Shown: positions 5,761-6,720 of the stretch, piece by piece
Layout of the letters: each line of letters starts with the position of its first letter
How positions within the stretch are numbered: position 1 is the first letter of the stretch
DNA from: Clostridia bacterium
GTDB lineage: Bacteria; Bacillota_A; Clostridia; Christensenellales; CAG-138
DNA: 6,720 nt
NCBI GenBank assembly: GCA_017459315.1
Contig: JAFUDD010000285.1
Span: 1 to 6,720, forward strand
Direction: 5' to 3'
Made by a program: the position numbers and the translations under genes
Notes under the pieces: model-generated
Databases searched by the model: none
Seen by the model: the letters and a program-made list of their open reading frames with translations, nothing else
What the model was told of the DNA's origin: nothing

Positions 5761-6525
5761 TTATCGCTTCTTATAGAGCAGCAGCTCCGGGTTTTCGCCG
5801 CCCGCTTCATACGTCGCAATCAGAATAAAATCCATGTTTGCGAGCACGCCGAAGCAGCGATCCCCGCCGAACACGGGTTCGAGCTGTGTACCGAGGTAGG
5901 TGGTGCCGTCGTTCAAAAACGGCGCGGCCGCGCCGCTCGGCAGCCGGTAGGGCAGGTTCACAAAGCGCCCGACGAGCGCGTTCAGCGTTTCAACCTTCGG
6001 CATCCCCTCGATGCCGAGCGCGTTGATCTCGTCGATCAGCTGCCGCTTGAACGCTTCGAACTGGCCGTCGTCGCTGAGCTGCCCGTAGCGTTTCCAATAG
6101 TCGAGCTTCGGCAGGGCCTCTTTCAGATACGCGCGCGCCTGCGCCTCGGTGAAGTTTTCGCCGACCATATTCTGCACGCACACGTCGATCAGATCGTCCA
6201 TGTTGTGATAGGTATACGTCCCGTCCGCATAGCACCATTGGCAATAGTCCTCGTTGAGCGTGCCGTCCTTGTTGCGGCTTAAGATGCCGTCGTCCAGCGG
6301 CATGCCGCAGCATTGGCAGATCAGCGGGTGCGGCGAGCCGAGCAGCGTGTTGATCGAAACGCCGAACAGGTTGGACAGCAGCTTCAGCGTTTCGGTGCCG
6401 GGTATCGTATCGCCGTTCTCCCAACGCGAAACCGCCTGCCGCGTCACAAACACCTTTTCGGCAAGCTCGTCCTGCGAAAGCCCGTTTTTCGTGCGCAGCT
6501 CGTATAGAATCTCCTTCGTTTCCAT
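5761..6525 (-). CDS. XRE-family DNA-binding regulator with zinc ribbon and unassigned C-terminal domain
   Basis: This is a 254-residue protein. Residues 5-60 are a Cro/C1-type helix-turn-helix; TRQAVSRWENG (28-38) is the usual recognition-helix region. Residues 70-98 hold CQCCGM and YCQWCY, a CxxC pair (C70, C73, with an extra C72) plus a second CxxC (C95, C98), as in the putative zinc-ribbon family of bacterial regulators. Residues about 110-175 look helical. Residues 180-254 form a beta-rich domain (GTTYLGTQLEP, CFGVLANMDFILIATYE) that I do not recognise; it may be a sensor. The start at 6525 is supported by AGGGGGTG a few bases upstream and by a promoter. It is convergent with degV and divergent from an Rrf2 gene. 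Regulated genes and signal are unknown. Confidence 0.85.
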   Translation of the reverse strand: METKEILYELRTKNGLSQDELAEKVFVTRQAVSRWENGDTIPGTETLKLLSNLFGVSINTLLGSPHPLICQCCGMPLDDGILSRNKDGTLNEDYCQWCYADGTYTYHNMDDLIDVCVQNMVGENFTEAQARAYLKEALPKLDYWKRYGQLSDDGQFEAFKRQLIDEINALGIEGMPKVETLNALVGRFVNLPYRLPSGAAAPFLNDGTTYLGTQLEPVFGGDRCFGVLANMDFILIATYEAGGENPELLLYKKR

Positions 6526-6546
6526 CGGAACACCCCCTTTTTCTGC

Positions 6547-6575
6547 ATTATACTATATCGACCGCCGCAGGACAA
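6547..6575 (-). promoter_or_regulatory. Promoter of the XRE/zinc-ribbon gene
   Basis: On the minus strand a perfect TATAAT (6547-6552) lies 17 nt from TTGTCC (6570-6575), a 4/6 match to the -35 consensus. It sits 22 nt upstream of the start codon, giving a short leader with the AGGGGGTG ribosome site. Confidence 0.7.
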
Positions 6576-6612
6576 GCAACGCGCGGTTGCGGCAGATTTT
6601 GACAAACTTGTA

Positions 6613-6633
6613 AAACCGCTTCGTCCGCGGTTT
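6613..6633. repeat. Perfect 7-bp inverted repeat between divergent promoters
   Basis: AAACCGC (6613-6619) and GCGGTTT (6627-6633) are separated by 7 nt, just upstream of the Rrf2 -35. A smaller GCAAC/GTTGC inverted repeat lies at 6576-6590, next to the XRE -35. Both could be operators; no known binding consensus is recognised. Confidence 0.4.
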
Positions 6634-6639
6634 CCGCTG

Positions 6640-6668
6640 TTGACAAGCGCGCGGCAGGGTGCTATACT
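6640..6668 (+). promoter_or_regulatory. Sigma-A-type promoter of the Rrf2-family gene
   Basis: TTGACA (6640-6645), exactly 17 nt, then TATACT (6663-6668) is nearly consensus. Transcription should start near 6675, leaving a leader of about 25 nt. Confidence 0.88.
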
Positions 6669-6693
6669 AATTCCAAGTAAATCAGTAGGGTAT
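6669..6693 (+). promoter_or_regulatory. IscR-like operator overlapping transcription start and ribosome site
   Basis: The right half CAGTAGGGTAT (6683-6693) matches 10 of 11 positions of the enterobacterial type 1 IscR half-site YAGTCRRSTAT, with an A/T-rich centre before it. The left half is weaker (6 of 11), giving 19 of 25 overall by hand comparison. Its position downstream of the -10, with AGGG (6687-6690) doubling as the ribosome site, fits autorepression (inference). Confidence 0.5.
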
Positions 6694-6699
6694 TGAAAC

Positions 6700-6720
6700 A
6701 TGAAGCTATCAACAAAAGGC
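6700..6720 (+). CDS. Rrf2-family transcriptional regulator (IscR/CymR-like), first seven codons only
   Basis: ATG at 6700 opens MKLSTKG, the characteristic N terminus of Rrf2-family regulators such as IscR and CymR, and runs off the window. AGGG 9 nt upstream is a plausible ribosome site, preceded by a near-consensus promoter and an IscR-like operator. The helix-turn-helix and any cluster-binding cysteines lie outside the window, so iron-sulfur sensing (IscR) cannot be told from cysteine-metabolism control (CymR). In many Firmicutes this gene precedes nifS/iscS and nifU/iscU. An Fe-S role would suit a genome with Fe-S-rich YgfK and XdhD, but that link is only suggestive. Confidence 0.75.

Overview
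The window looks like chromosome from a GC-rich anaerobic Firmicute, probably a gut Clostridium-class bacterium of the Oscillospirales type. This is inferred from the gene set (YgfK, selenium-type XdhD, a DegV protein, an MKLSTKG-type Rrf2 regulator), the strong AGGGAGG ribosome sites, and stem-plus-U-tract terminators. No rRNA or marker gene is present, so the taxonomy stays tentative.

Left block (3-4369, + strand): the C-terminal half of a YgfK-type flavin/iron-sulfur oxidoreductase, then a 92-nt spacer, then a complete XdhD-type molybdenum hydroxylase with two [2Fe-2S] clusters and a molybdopterin domain but no FAD domain. Related genes sit together in the anaerobic purine/urate degradation clusters of enterobacteria and gut anaerobes (ygeX, ygeY, ygeW, ygfK, ssnA, hyuA, xdhD). 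The likely logic is that YgfK supplies the flavin and NAD(P)H chemistry that the FAD-less XdhD lacks.

Middle (4370-4799): 430 nt without a credible gene but dense in structure. About ten short hairpins with different stem sequences are separated by a conserved heptamer. The heptamer reads GTGATAT left of a central terminator-like hairpin and ATATCAC right of it, so the array is quasi-symmetrical. A second terminator and a promoter follow. Two of its sequence elements recur, in the same order, in the ygfK-xdhD spacer. This array is the most unusual thing in the window.

Right block (4800-6720): a DegV-family fatty-acid-binding protein (+) and an XRE-type regulator with a zinc ribbon (-) converge on one bidirectional terminator. 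The XRE gene is divergent from the first seven codons of an Rrf2/IscR-like regulator, which has a near-perfect sigma-A promoter and an IscR-like operator overlapping its ribosome site. These genes have no obvious functional tie to the purine block and look like separate transcription units.
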